Shown: positions 1 to 5,484, counted from the stretch's first letter. The stretch is 10,369 nt of DNA from Acidimicrobiaceae bacterium UBA7830 (GCA_002501485.1 DLTS01000007.1:1-10369); one strand, 5' to 3'. Program-made: numbers and translations. Notes: generated from the sequence alone by a model not told the origin.

Positions 1-199
1 CGTTGAGATACCCGCCGATCGCAATGGTGGTGCCGTCAGATGACAACGACATCCCAAATCCCGACGCACTTCCGGCTTCGCCATCGATGTCGGATCCGAG
101 CTGATCGATCGTCGTAGAAGCAGACACGGTCGACGCCCCGCCCGATGCCGCCATGGCTGCAACGATCAGGAAAGCAGCAGACTTTTTGAGTAGACGCAT
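1..199 (-). CDS. Secreted FG-GAP-like repeat protein, N-terminus only
   Basis: The gene runs off the left edge; 66 codons are visible. It opens with a classic signal peptide: basic MRLLKK, then a hydrophobic stretch, then a small-residue AxA-type region around residues 20-27 (VSAS). The mature part begins IDQLGSDIDGEAGSASGFGMSLSSDG and continues TTIAIGG. The pattern 'QLG-D-I-GE...G-S-SLS-DG...AIG' is that of FG-GAP/integrin-alpha-like beta-propeller repeats found in large exported bacterial proteins. The start is ATG at 199: a TAGGGT box ends exactly 6 nt before it, which fits a leaderless promoter, and no Shine-Dalgarno site is seen. It lies 61 nt downstream of the minus-strand membrane protein gene but probably has its own promoter. 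Function is unknown; a cell-surface or secreted adhesion role would be a guess. Confidence 0.72.
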   Translation of the reverse strand, partial: MRLLKKSAAFLIVAAMAASGGASTVSASTTIDQLGSDIDGEAGSASGFGMSLSSDGTTIAIGGYLN

Positions 200-205
200 G
201 GCTGG

Positions 206-211
206 ACCCTA
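206..211 (-). promoter_or_regulatory. -10 box (TAGGGT) of leaderless promoter for the FG-GAP-like gene
   Basis: TAGGGT on the minus strand is separated from the ATG at 199 by 6 nt, which puts the transcription start on or next to the A of ATG. This matches the TAnnnT arrangement of leaderless actinobacterial genes and recurs across the window. No clear -35 box was found. Confidence 0.5.
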
Positions 212-260
212 CTGGTCGACGTTTAAGCCCCACGAAGTCATGAGACGAAAAGCGCCGTGA

Positions 261-899
261 CTAAGCAATTGGGAGAGTCGCCATGAAGACAAGAGGTCCC
301 AGAATGAAGATTGAAGATAGAGCAAGCAGAGCTTTACGCGCCTTGCTTCTCGAGATGACGAGAGAAATACCTGCGAAGAACAGCGACAAGGATACGAATG
401 TCGTCGCCTGGCTGTAATCGCTGCTGGTTTCATCTGATAGTTGGGCTTCTTCGAAGTACTTTCGGGAGTCTGCGATCAGCTCGTCCCCACCACGTCGGTA
501 TCTTCGGTTTGCATTAAAAATTGAAGCCTCGTCGCCTGCCAGCCAAGCCTCGACTTCTTCTCTTCCTTCATTTGAGAGAGTATTCGAAAGCTGTTCGCAG
601 ACTTTAAGATTTTCGCTATTCCCGCAGATATCGGATGCGAGCAACTCAATCAAAAGCATCTGGTCTAATGCTCTTGTCGTATCCGCAACCTGGAAAGCAT
701 CGACTGACTGTGTGGCTGCGAGGACCGAGTTTGTGAGATCAGTCGTTTTTTGTCCGTCGTACCAAGCCGACTGGTAAGTACCCCACGCAATAAGAATGGC
801 GCCCAGACCAAGCAACACAGTTGCGATTCGCTCAAGCCTTCGGTCCTCTACCTCAGCGTCGTTGCTCACTGCGCGTTCAGATTTGTTGGGTTGAGTCAT
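261..899 (-). CDS. Uncharacterised three-helix membrane protein
   Basis: This 212-aa protein has a hydrophilic charged N-terminus, one helix at about residues 24-41 (ending AWGTYQSAWYDGQ), a soluble, largely helical domain at about 45-162, and two helices at about 166-183 and 189-209, the last ending LPIA. The layout, the 'AW-YQSA-W-GQ' motif after helix 1 and the 'FFAGIS' start of helix 2 are familiar from a widespread family of uncharacterised bacterial membrane proteins of about this length. I know no function for it. C92 and C101 could pair if the middle domain is extracytoplasmic. The start is ambiguous: ATG at 899 is 2 nt after the stop of the upstream ORF (TAG-AG-ATG), which suggests translational coupling. 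A TTG at 917 would add MAKKIE. Confidence 0.8.
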   Translation of the reverse strand: MTQPNKSERAVSNDAEVEDRRLERIATVLLGLGAILIAWGTYQSAWYDGQKTTDLTNSVLAATQSVDAFQVADTTRALDQMLLIELLASDICGNSENLKVCEQLSNTLSNEGREEVEAWLAGDEASIFNANRRYRRGGDELIADSRKYFEEAQLSDETSSDYSQATTFVSLSLFFAGISLVISRSKARKALLALSSIFILGPLVFMATLPIA

Positions 900-901
900 C
901 T

Positions 902-1291
902 CTATCTTTTTAGCCAAAACTTTTCAAAGTCGAGCGACTCAAGAAGAGTCCCGTTACATATATGGGGCAGCGCCTCTGGGGAACGTCGGCTTACGTGACA
1001 CAGTTTGACGTCAACACAGGACCACGGACCTTTCACGCCAATCTCGGTTCGAGATACGGGGAACGGGTCGAATTCGAAGTAAAGCTCGTCTCCGATAGCG
1101 CCCTGTATGAGGGTGTTGGTTTCGACTGGTATGCAATTTGGCAATGGTGCATCAGTTACGACACGACGCTCGGAGGGAGGATGACGATTCCATCCTTCAC
1201 ACTTTTCTGGTATTACGCCTGAGGTAAGAGCGGAACGACTCGGAACACGTGGACGACTAGTGCTCTTAGTGACCTTGACTTCAAGGCTCAC
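902..1291 (-). CDS. Hypothetical protein (doubtful, 129 aa)
   Basis: This open frame has only a GTG start, preceded by a G-rich GGGGGA stretch that could act as a ribosome binding site. It ends 2 nt before the ATG of the membrane protein gene, as expected for the first gene of a two-gene operon, and that neighbour has no promoter-like box of its own. The first 25 residues are low-complexity. The middle part (DELYFEFDPFPVS and VKGPWSCVDVKLC) looks protein-like and has four Cys. No signal peptide, membrane segment or known family was recognised. A competing plus-strand frame at 962-1222 is also open, so coding direction is not certain. Codon-bias scoring would settle it. Confidence 0.38.
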   Translation of the reverse strand: MSLEVKVTKSTSRPRVPSRSALTSGVIPEKCEGWNRHPPSERRVVTDAPLPNCIPVETNTLIQGAIGDELYFEFDPFPVSRTEIGVKGPWSCVDVKLCHVSRRSPEALPHICNGTLLESLDFEKFWLKR

Positions 1292-1303
1292 GGGGTCCCC
1301 CGT
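1290..1303. promoter_or_regulatory. Short palindrome in divergent intergenic region
   Basis: ACGGGG-TC-CCCCGT is a perfect 6-bp inverted repeat with a 2-nt centre. It overlaps the GTG of the leftward ORF and sits about 20 nt upstream of the -10 box of the rightward small membrane protein gene. It could be an operator for the divergent pair or a small hairpin. No regulator gene is nearby. Confidence 0.3.
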
Positions 1304-1322
1304 TCTGTCGTCCGATGACTGC

Positions 1323-1328
1323 TACGGT
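1323..1328 (+). promoter_or_regulatory. -10 box (TACGGT) of leaderless promoter for the 65-aa membrane protein
   Basis: TACGGT lies 6 nt before ATG 1335. It has the same geometry as the other leaderless-type starts in this window and supports the ATG over the upstream in-frame start at 1260. Confidence 0.5.
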
Positions 1329-1334
1329 CGTTCT

Positions 1335-1532
1335 ATGAACTCGACCACAATCCTCCGAGTTACAACTCTGCTCGCAGCGGCAGCGAGCCTTGCCATGAGC
1401 GTTTGGCTGTATTTTCAGAATGACGCGTCAATCGACGACCGCCTTAACGGAATCTTTGTAGGGGTCTGGGTGCCGTCGATCCTCGCTTTGGGTAACTTCC
1501 TTATCTCGTCTGACTCGGATCGCAAGGAGTAG
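1335..1532 (+). CDS. Small two-helix membrane protein (65 aa)
   Basis: The product starts MNSTTILRVT and has two hydrophobic segments: about residues 8-26 (TTLLAAAASLAMSVWLYF) and about 39-57 (GIFVGVWVPSILALGNFL). A short polar loop, NDASIDDRLN, lies between them, and the tail SSDSDRKE is charged. The second helix with its G-x-FVG-W-P-S/T-ILALG pattern resembles that of small uncharacterised bacterial membrane proteins. An upstream in-frame start at 1260 would add a poorly hydrophobic leader and is not needed, because ATG 1335 has a well-placed leaderless -10 box. The ribosome binding site of the next small gene lies inside its last codons, so the two are one operon. Function unknown. Confidence 0.68.
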   Translation: MNSTTILRVTTLLAAAASLAMSVWLYFQNDASIDDRLNGIFVGVWVPSILALGNFLISSDSDRKE

Positions 1533-1534
1533 AT

Positions 1535-1648
1535 ATGTCTCAGGGGGCACTTTTCGGATTTGGAGCGGTCATATTCTTTATTGTTTTCTCAGGGGCGTTG
1601 ATGTTTGGATTGCAACGCACAAAGGAAATAGCAGAGCGAAAGTCTTGA
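1535..1648 (+). CDS. Single-helix mini-membrane protein (37 aa)
   Basis: This gene is only 37 codons long. ATG 1535 follows the previous stop by 2 nt and has a textbook ribosome binding site, AAGGAG at 1524-1529, with 5 nt spacing. The protein is one hydrophobic helix (about residues 5-25: ALFGFGAVIFFIVFSGALMF) followed by a basic, charged tail (QRTKEIAERKS). That is the usual positive-inside form of a small inner-membrane protein. The strong ribosome binding site, the operon position and the helix make it a credible gene despite its size. It is probably a partner or modulator of another membrane protein, perhaps the 65-aa one. The role is inferred only from form. Confidence 0.65.
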   Translation: MSQGALFGFGAVIFFIVFSGALMFGLQRTKEIAERKS

Positions 1649-1717
1649 CAGGTACTTTGCAAGCAGCGGGGTAGGCGGTACCTCTGACCCAAAAACGATT
1701 GGCGAGAGATTTCTCGG

Positions 1718-1767
1718 CGGGTCAGGGCGTGGTAACGGAGTGATCCGTCAAAGACCCGTTTCTTTTT
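1718..1767 (+). terminator. Intrinsic terminator with a competing upstream hairpin
   Basis: CGGGTC (1718-1723) pairs with GACCCG (1753-1758). Inside it, ACGGA (1735-1739) pairs with TCCGT (1744-1748) around GTGA. The outer stem is followed at once by TTTCTTTTT (1759-1767). This should end the 65-aa/37-aa operon. The left arm can pair instead with CTGACCC at 1684-1690, giving a second structure that excludes the first; see findings. Confidence 0.6.
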
Positions 1768-1856
1768 AGGTGGCTCTTGTTGCCCCGACCCAGAAGCGGT
1801 CTCTATGTCCCGTTCAATGGTTGTCAACTGTTTTCTTCCTCTTTCTTGGTGTTGGG

Positions 1857-1862
1857 TATGGT
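1857..1862 (+). promoter_or_regulatory. -10 box (TATGGT) of leaderless promoter for the 35-aa membrane protein
   Basis: TATGGT is followed by 7 nt and then ATG 1870. It favours 1870 over the ATG at 1858, which is part of this box and has neither a TAnnnT box nor a good ribosome binding site in front. Confidence 0.42.
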
Positions 1863-1869
1863 GGTTCAT

Positions 1870-1977
1870 ATGGGAACCTTTTGGCAGTTAATGATTTATG
1901 GAATTATTGGCGCTGTCTTCGCCACCTACCTTCAGAGGAGGAAGAAGAAGGCAGCCGAGGAACAAACATCTGAGTAG
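1870..1977 (+). CDS. Single-helix mini-membrane protein (35 aa)
   Basis: The reading frame is 35 codons from ATG 1870. It encodes a hydrophobic helix at about residues 4-22 (FWQLMIYGIIGAVFATYL) followed by a strongly basic stretch (QRRKKK) and an acidic tail (AAEEQTSE). This is the same one-helix, positive-inside design as the 37-aa protein upstream, although the sequences are not clearly alike. Longer versions starting at 1858 or 1777 are possible. The preferred start is supported only by the leaderless -10 box. It lies beyond the terminator of the preceding operon and so is a separate unit. Function unknown. Confidence 0.5.
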   Translation: MGTFWQLMIYGIIGAVFATYLQRRKKKAAEEQTSE

Positions 1978-2009
1978 CAATCTGTTCTCATCTCTCCGAA
2001 GGCCGGTGT

Positions 2010-2177
2010 TTAAGGAGAGTTAATGATTCGCCATCTGGTTCGGTTGCTGTTCCAGTAGGTTTCGTTCTGACCGTGGTTCTGCAACTGGTTGAGCCAGCGC
2101 CCCATTGTCTGGTCTTTGACTTCCCTGTCTGATTCGCGGAACGCCTCACGGAGTCCTTGCTTGCTTGCGTCCCCGTT
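2010..2177 (-). pseudogene. C-terminal remnant of a mobile-element gene
   Basis: Reading leftward from the tRNA fragment, one frame gives a protein-like tail of about 55 residues with no usable start: DASKQGLREAFRESDREVKD, then QTMGRWLNQLQ, then WNSNRTRWRIINSP and stop (TAA at 2010-2012). The pattern of a charged helix, 'T-GR-L-QL', then 'T-RWRI' looks like the winged-helix end of phage or plasmid primase/replication-type proteins. That resemblance is from memory and weak. It abuts the putative attachment site, as expected for a gene cut when an element inserted or decayed. It could instead be a chance open frame. Confidence 0.35.
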
Positions 2178-2201
2178 GTTCGAGTCCCTTTGCGCCCACC
2201 A
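2178..2201 (+). other. tRNA 3'-end fragment, putative attachment site of an integrated element
   Basis: These 24 nt fit a tRNA 3' end position by position: G, then T-loop TTCGAGT (2179-2185), T-stem 3' strand CCCTT (2186-2190), acceptor 3' strand TGCGCCC (2191-2197), discriminator A (2198) and CCA (2199-2201). The bases before the T-loop (CCGTT) do not pair with CCCTT, and no GGGCGCA acceptor 5' strand exists upstream. The rest of the tRNA is therefore absent. Integrases that target tRNA genes leave such a 3' piece at the distal end of the element. The intact tRNA should start GGGCGCA, have AAGGG as its T-stem 5' strand and lie to the left, outside the window. Identity is not certain; Val or Lys would fit the ends. 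Confidence 0.65.
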
Positions 2202-2209
2202 ACCCGAGT

Positions 2210-2881
2210 TCAGAACACCGGAAACACTGGTGGGTCGCCAACTCGTTCCGAACGGGCGAGCGCGTAGGCGACCTTCCAGTCCCCATGGATATGGCGGGCG
2301 ATGCCGCCGACAATGTCGATCACAACGGCAACCCCTGACGGGTTGGTCTCAGGTCGTCGCTCACCCACGCTGACCGATAGATCATCGAGATGGAGCAGGA
2401 CTTCAATCAGTCGCGTGCGGCAGAAGTCGTCGAGGGTCAGCATGCGGCCACCTAGTGCTCCAATGAGACGGTCAGCCGGTTCATCTCCTAGTCGTCGACC
2501 GAGTTTGGCCGCAAGTTCGGCGCACTTGGCTGCTGTTGCCTGATGGCCGATTGCTGATTCGTCCTCTGAAACCTGTTTGATCTGCTCGTGTATGGGTGAG
2601 TCCAATGCGGCATGAAAGTACGTGACCGGTGTAAGCAGATCACCTTCTGGCTCGGCGTCGACCGGCGTGCGGTCGAGATAAGCGATGGTGGCGCCGGCTG
2701 CTCGTACAAGGTGAGCTGCTAAACCGCCGACGGTCATGCCTGCGAGCGCCGATGGGTTATCCCACGCCGCGCCAACTGAGGGGCGGCTCATCAGTTCTGC
2801 TGCGGCCTCAACTGCTTCTACCACCATCGAACGCACGGCGGCAGACTCGTTCGCAGATGAAGTCAGCGACGATCCGTTCAT
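2210..2881 (-). CDS. Maleylpyruvate isomerase N-terminal-domain (DinB-like) protein
   Basis: This 223-aa protein belongs to the actinobacterial family related to mycothiol-dependent maleylpyruvate isomerase, a DinB-like four-helix bundle that binds a metal ion. Family signatures are W40-D-N-P-SALAGMTVGGLAAHLVR (about 40-60), PVTYF (85-89), and LTLDDFCRTRLIEVLLHLDDL at about 148-168. H57, E160 and H164 (E-x3-H) match the three metal ligands known for the characterised Corynebacterium enzyme, so the site appears intact. Members use mycothiol or related thiols in detoxification or ring-cleavage chemistry, but most are untested and the substrate here is unknown. ATG 2881 has a TAACGT box 8 nt upstream. 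The stop lies 9 bp from the tRNA fragment. The divergent MFS exporter could make a detoxification pair with it. Confidence 0.82.
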   Translation of the reverse strand: MNGSSLTSSANESAAVRSMVVEAVEAAAELMSRPSVGAAWDNPSALAGMTVGGLAAHLVRAAGATIAYLDRTPVDAEPEGDLLTPVTYFHAALDSPIHEQIKQVSEDESAIGHQATAAKCAELAAKLGRRLGDEPADRLIGALGGRMLTLDDFCRTRLIEVLLHLDDLSVSVGERRPETNPSGVAVVIDIVGGIARHIHGDWKVAYALARSERVGDPPVFPVF

Positions 2882-2889
2882 GAGTGCGA

Positions 2890-2895
2890 ACGTTA
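2890..2895 (-). promoter_or_regulatory. -10 box (TAACGT) upstream of the isomerase-like gene
   Basis: TAACGT is followed by TCGCACTC and ATG. The stretch closely matches the one before the acyl-CoA dehydrogenase gene (TAACAT, CGCACTC, ATG at 9627-9612), suggesting the same type of leaderless start. Confidence 0.48.
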
Positions 2896-2910
2896 GCCGA
2901 TGAGTTCGTT

Positions 2911-2997
2911 CTGCTCTGATGGGTCTGGCATCTTCGGCAGGAAGGGTTTCGGCCTAGGGTGTTCGAATGGCCCTCAGAAAGCTCGTTCTCAGAGCAG
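2911..2997. repeat. Widely spaced 9-bp inverted repeat in the divergent promoter region
   Basis: CTGCTCTGA (2911-2919) and its exact complement TCAGAGCAG (2989-2997) lie 69 bp apart between the isomerase-like gene and the MFS gene. They could be two half-sites for a looping regulator or a chance match. No adjacent regulator gene is present. Confidence 0.25.
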
Positions 2998-3021
2998 GTG
3001 ACCAAGGAATGTTGGTGAATT

Positions 3022-4437
3022 GTGGACTCAACTGAGCCGCCCATTATCGACGAGAAGGCTGCGTGGCGGACATTACTGTTAAGCGGCCTTGCAGTATTTG
3101 CCACGTTTCTCGACACATCGATTCTGTTCGTTGCCTTCCCGGACATCGTGCGCTCATTCCCGTCGGCAGAATCGACTCAACTGTCCTGGGTCATCAACGC
3201 GTACACGATTGCATTTGCGGCTCTTGTCGTGCCCTCCGGCAAGATTGCAGATCGAGTCGGTCACAAACGATCATTTCTTTTTGGGTCACTGCTTTTTACT
3301 TGTGCCTCGCTACTATGCGCGGCCGCTCAATCCCCAATCGTTTTAATTCTGTTCCGTGTTGCGCAAGGTGTCGGCGCCGCTGTTTTGATCCCAAGTTCGC
3401 TTGCCCTCGTCATCCGCGCCTTTCCGCGAGAAAAACTTCCGGTGGCGGTAGCTATCTGGGGAGGAATCGGCGGTGTAGCCGGAGCTCTTGGTCCTTCGCT
3501 GGGAGCTGTTCTTGTTGATGCTGCGAACTGGCGGTGGGTATTCCTCGTGAACTTGCCTGTTGGCTTGATCACCGTCTGGGGTGGTCGGATAATTCTTCGG
3601 GAATCTCGTGATGAGACCATGAAGATCCCCTCATTGAGTGGAGTGGTCTTATTCGCAGGGTCCGCGGCACTGCTGTCGCTCGGCGTTGTACAAAGCGAAG
3701 ACTGGGGTTGGGCAGATAATCGCACCCTTACGTCGCTGATAGCTGGTGGCGTGTTATTGACGGTGTTTTGGTTTCATCAGCGTCGTAGCGAGAGGCCTGC
3801 CCTTGACCTCGATCTTTTTGGGATCAGAAACGTTGCGTGGGCGAATACTGCCATGTTCGTCTACGGGGGCGCGTTCGCAGCGATGTTCTTCGGCTCGGTA
3901 CTGTTCCTCACCGATGTGTGGGGGTGGTCGATAACTGCGGCTGGATTCGGTGTCGCTCCCGGCCCGACATTGGTGGCGCTACTCGCACCGAGGGCAGGAA
4001 AACTTGCGACGGTTGTAGGGCAGCGCCCGCTGTTGGTTGCTGGTGGTCTGCTCTTTGCGTTGTCGGGTCTACTCCGAATCGTGATGCTTGGTGCTGAACC
4101 GAATTATCTTGTTGATTACTTGCCCTCTATGTTGCTCACCGCTCTCGGCGTCGCATTATTGATTCCACAGCTATCAAGCACCATCGCTCAAGCGCTACCG
4201 CAAAACCGGGTTGGTGTGGGCTCGGGGCTCAATCAAGCTGTCCGACAGTTTGGGGCCACGTTTGGGGTTGCTCTCACTGTGGCGTTCCTCAGCGGGCAGC
4301 TAGACGACGCTACAGAAGTGATTGCCCGTTTTGACCGAATTTGGTGGCTTATCGTCGTCGGAGGACTCCTCTCGGCTGCAGCCTCTCTACCGCTTCAAAC
4401 CGCGGGCGCTGGTGCGAGAAGCGCTGAACAAAGCTGA
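3022..4437 (+). CDS. MFS drug/metabolite exporter, DHA2 (EmrB/QacA) type
   Basis: This 471-aa integral membrane protein has 12-14 predicted helices. It shows the DHA2 signatures: LDTSILFVAFPDI in helix 1 (D31 at 'LD'), SWVINAYTIAFAALVVPSG (about 55-73), motif A GKIADRVGHKR (73-83), FRVAQGVGAA (111-120), and the antiporter motif C region GGIGGVAGALGPSLG (147-161) followed by NWRWVFLVNLPVG. Such proteins expel drugs, dyes or metabolites in exchange for protons across the inner membrane. Length is usual for the family. GTG 3022 is the first start after an in-frame stop at 3016-3018; AAGGAA at 3004-3009 is rather far (12 nt) as a ribosome binding site. It is transcribed away from the isomerase-like gene and lies 94 bp before the HD/flavoprotein operon. 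It could export that operon's product or act separately. Substrate unknown. Confidence 0.9.
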   Translation: MDSTEPPIIDEKAAWRTLLLSGLAVFATFLDTSILFVAFPDIVRSFPSAESTQLSWVINAYTIAFAALVVPSGKIADRVGHKRSFLFGSLLFTCASLLCAAAQSPIVLILFRVAQGVGAAVLIPSSLALVIRAFPREKLPVAVAIWGGIGGVAGALGPSLGAVLVDAANWRWVFLVNLPVGLITVWGGRIILRESRDETMKIPSLSGVVLFAGSAALLSLGVVQSEDWGWADNRTLTSLIAGGVLLTVFWFHQRRSERPALDLDLFGIRNVAWANTAMFVYGGAFAAMFFGSVLFLTDVWGWSITAAGFGVAPGPTLVALLAPRAGKLATVVGQRPLLVAGGLLFALSGLLRIVMLGAEPNYLVDYLPSMLLTALGVALLIPQLSSTIAQALPQNRVGVGSGLNQAVRQFGATFGVALTVAFLSGQLDDATEVIARFDRIWWLIVVGGLLSAAASLPLQTAGAGARSAEQS

Positions 4438-4503
4438 GGCAAAACCAGTTCTTCGGGCCTCTCACCAGTCGCGGTTTATGACATACCCTCATGATTGCAG
4501 GAA

Positions 4504-4518
4504 TAAGAATCATTCTCA
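4504..4518 (+). promoter_or_regulatory. Fur/Zur-type 7-1-7 operator palindrome
   Basis: TAAGAAT-C-ATTCTCA is a 15-bp palindrome with six of seven arm pairs matched. Its form (AAT-n-ATT core with TnA ends) is that of Fur-superfamily boxes and close to actinobacterial Zur boxes (TGAAAATnATTTTCA as remembered). It sits 1 nt upstream of a TAGCAT -10 box, a position where a bound protein would block RNA polymerase. An extra inverted pair, ATGATT (4491-4496) and AATCAT (4508-4513), overlaps it. Confidence 0.45.
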
Positions 4519-4519
4519 C

Positions 4520-4525
4520 TAGCAT
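4520..4525 (+). promoter_or_regulatory. -10 box (TAGCAT) of leaderless promoter for the HD/flavoprotein operon
   Basis: TAGCAT lies 6 nt before ATG 4532. TTGCAG at 4495-4500 might be a -35 box but is 19 nt away, which is slightly long. The palindrome at 4504-4518 fills the spacer. Confidence 0.45.
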
Positions 4526-4531
4526 GAGTGG

Positions 4532-4663
4532 ATGGGCATTTCCATTCGTTTAGACGGTGAGGTGACCGCCTTCAAGTGGAGTCGTGATGGTGTTCGGCTC
4601 GCAAATGGAGCAACAAGTGGCGGTCTCGTCATCGCTGACGTGTTTTCAAGAGAGTTGGTGTGA
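4532..4663 (+). CDS. 43-aa hypothetical protein, first gene of the HD/flavoprotein operon
   Basis: The frame from ATG 4532 gives 43 residues: MGISIRLDGEVTAFKWSRDG, then VRLANGATSGGLVIADVFSR, then ELV. Its stop (TGA 4661-4663) overlaps the GTG of the HD gene at 4660, a typical coupling arrangement. An in-frame stop at 4520-4522 rules out a longer form. The sequence reads as short beta strands; W-S-x-DG-x-x-LA-x-G is like one blade of a WD40-type propeller, but one blade is not a domain. No Cys or His, no membrane segment and no signal peptide are present. The promoter box, operon position and overlap make it a likely gene. It may be a small accessory protein or a translational leader. Function unknown. 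Confidence 0.55.
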   Translation: MGISIRLDGEVTAFKWSRDGVRLANGATSGGLVIADVFSRELV

Positions 4664-5484
4664 TCTTGACGCGGAGATCGATCGAGCAGGCGAAGACTGT
4701 TGATGGGGCAGGTGCTGCGCGCAATCGACTTACCGCAGCTCTTCTTATCGAAGATCCGACTCCAAAATTTTGGACAATGGTCGAAGACGGCTTCTTTGCG
4801 CGGTGGATTCCCGAGGTCATCGAAATGCAGATGGAACAAGACCCGATTCATCACCACAAAGATGTGCTTGCTCATACCTTCGCAGTCGTAAGGTCGAGCC
4901 CACCCGAGTTAAGAGTGAGATTTGCTGCGCTGATGCACGATATTGGAAAGCCGGCAACGAGGCGGTTCGGGCCAGGAGGTGTCACGTTCCGCCATCACGA
5001 GACGGTGGGTGCTCGAATTACTCTTCAGCGACTTTCAGAGATGGGTTTTGACGACTTGCTTACTAATCAGGTTGCAAAACTTGTGGGGTTGAGCGGTCGC
5101 TTCAAGGGCTTCAGTGACAGTTGGACGGACAGCGCAGTTCGTCGATACGCCATCGATGCCGGTGAACTGCTTGGCGATCTAAATCTTTTGGTTCGGGCCG
5201 ACTGCACAACCCGAAATCTGAAGAAAGTGAAAGCGATTCAAGAGAAGGTGGATCGTCTCGAAGAAAGGATTCGAGAGCTTGCCCGTTCAGATGCGGAGGC
5301 TCGTAGAAAGCCGGTATTGAGCGGCGCTGAAATCATGGAGATCCTCAACATCCCACCGGGGCCCTCGGTCGGTGCCGCAATTGAAATGTTGCTTTCCGAT
5401 GCTGAACCTGGCGATAGAGACGCAGCGGAATCGCTTCTTCGCTCGTGGTGGTCGGAGCGAGAGACGGCGGTTCGTAATGCGTGA
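4660..5484 (+). CDS. Stand-alone HD-domain protein, like the C-terminal part of a CCA-adding enzyme
   Basis: This 274-aa protein matches, from its first residues, the part of an actinobacterial tRNA CCA nucleotidyltransferase that follows the catalytic head: neck (RNRLTAALLIEDP, 21-33), the 'EQDPIHHHKDVLAHT' stretch (59-73), the HD motif LMHDIGKP (H93, D94), TFRHHETVGAR (109-119), WTDSAVRRY (155-163), RADCTTRN (179-186, D181), and the closing EIMEILNIPPGPSVG (224-238). The nucleotidyltransferase head with its G-G-x-V-R-D and D-x-D residues is absent. Upstream stops at 4636-4638 mean it is not merely mis-started. The metal site looks intact, so phosphohydrolase or phosphodiesterase activity is plausible, but CCA addition is not. 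The GTG start overlaps the 43-aa gene and has AGAGAG in front; its end overlaps the flavoprotein start by 8 nt. Confidence 0.82.
   Translation: MILTRRSIEQAKTVDGAGAARNRLTAALLIEDPTPKFWTMVEDGFFARWIPEVIEMQMEQDPIHHHKDVLAHTFAVVRSSPPELRVRFAALMHDIGKPATRRFGPGGVTFRHHETVGARITLQRLSEMGFDDLLTNQVAKLVGLSGRFKGFSDSWTDSAVRRYAIDAGELLGDLNLLVRADCTTRNLKKVKAIQEKVDRLEERIRELARSDAEARRKPVLSGAEIMEILNIPPGPSVGAAIEMLLSDAEPGDRDAAESLLRSWWSERETAVRNA

Noticed and set aside
962..1222. Plus-strand 86-aa open frame opposite the 129-aa minus ORF
   Set aside because: It has no ribosome binding site or -10 box and no operon partner. The minus frame abuts the next gene by 2 nt and is preferred, though neither is certain.
1540..1869. 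109-aa minus-strand open frame
   Set aside because: It is antisense to the 37-aa gene, terminator and promoter region, has low-complexity basic content, and shows no start signals.
2023..2058. 11-codon ORF with a perfect AAGGAG site at 2012-2017
   Set aside because: It encodes only 11 residues, and the AAGGAG is the complement of the last codons of the minus-strand remnant, so the match is probably incidental.
3327..3725. 132-aa minus-strand frame inside the MFS gene
   Set aside because: It is antisense to a clearly recognisable exporter and shows no family features.
5372..5476. N-terminal extension of the flavoprotein to 5372
   Set aside because: It would overlap the HD gene by over 100 nt and push the FAD motif far from the N-terminus; ATG 5477 gives the normal layout.
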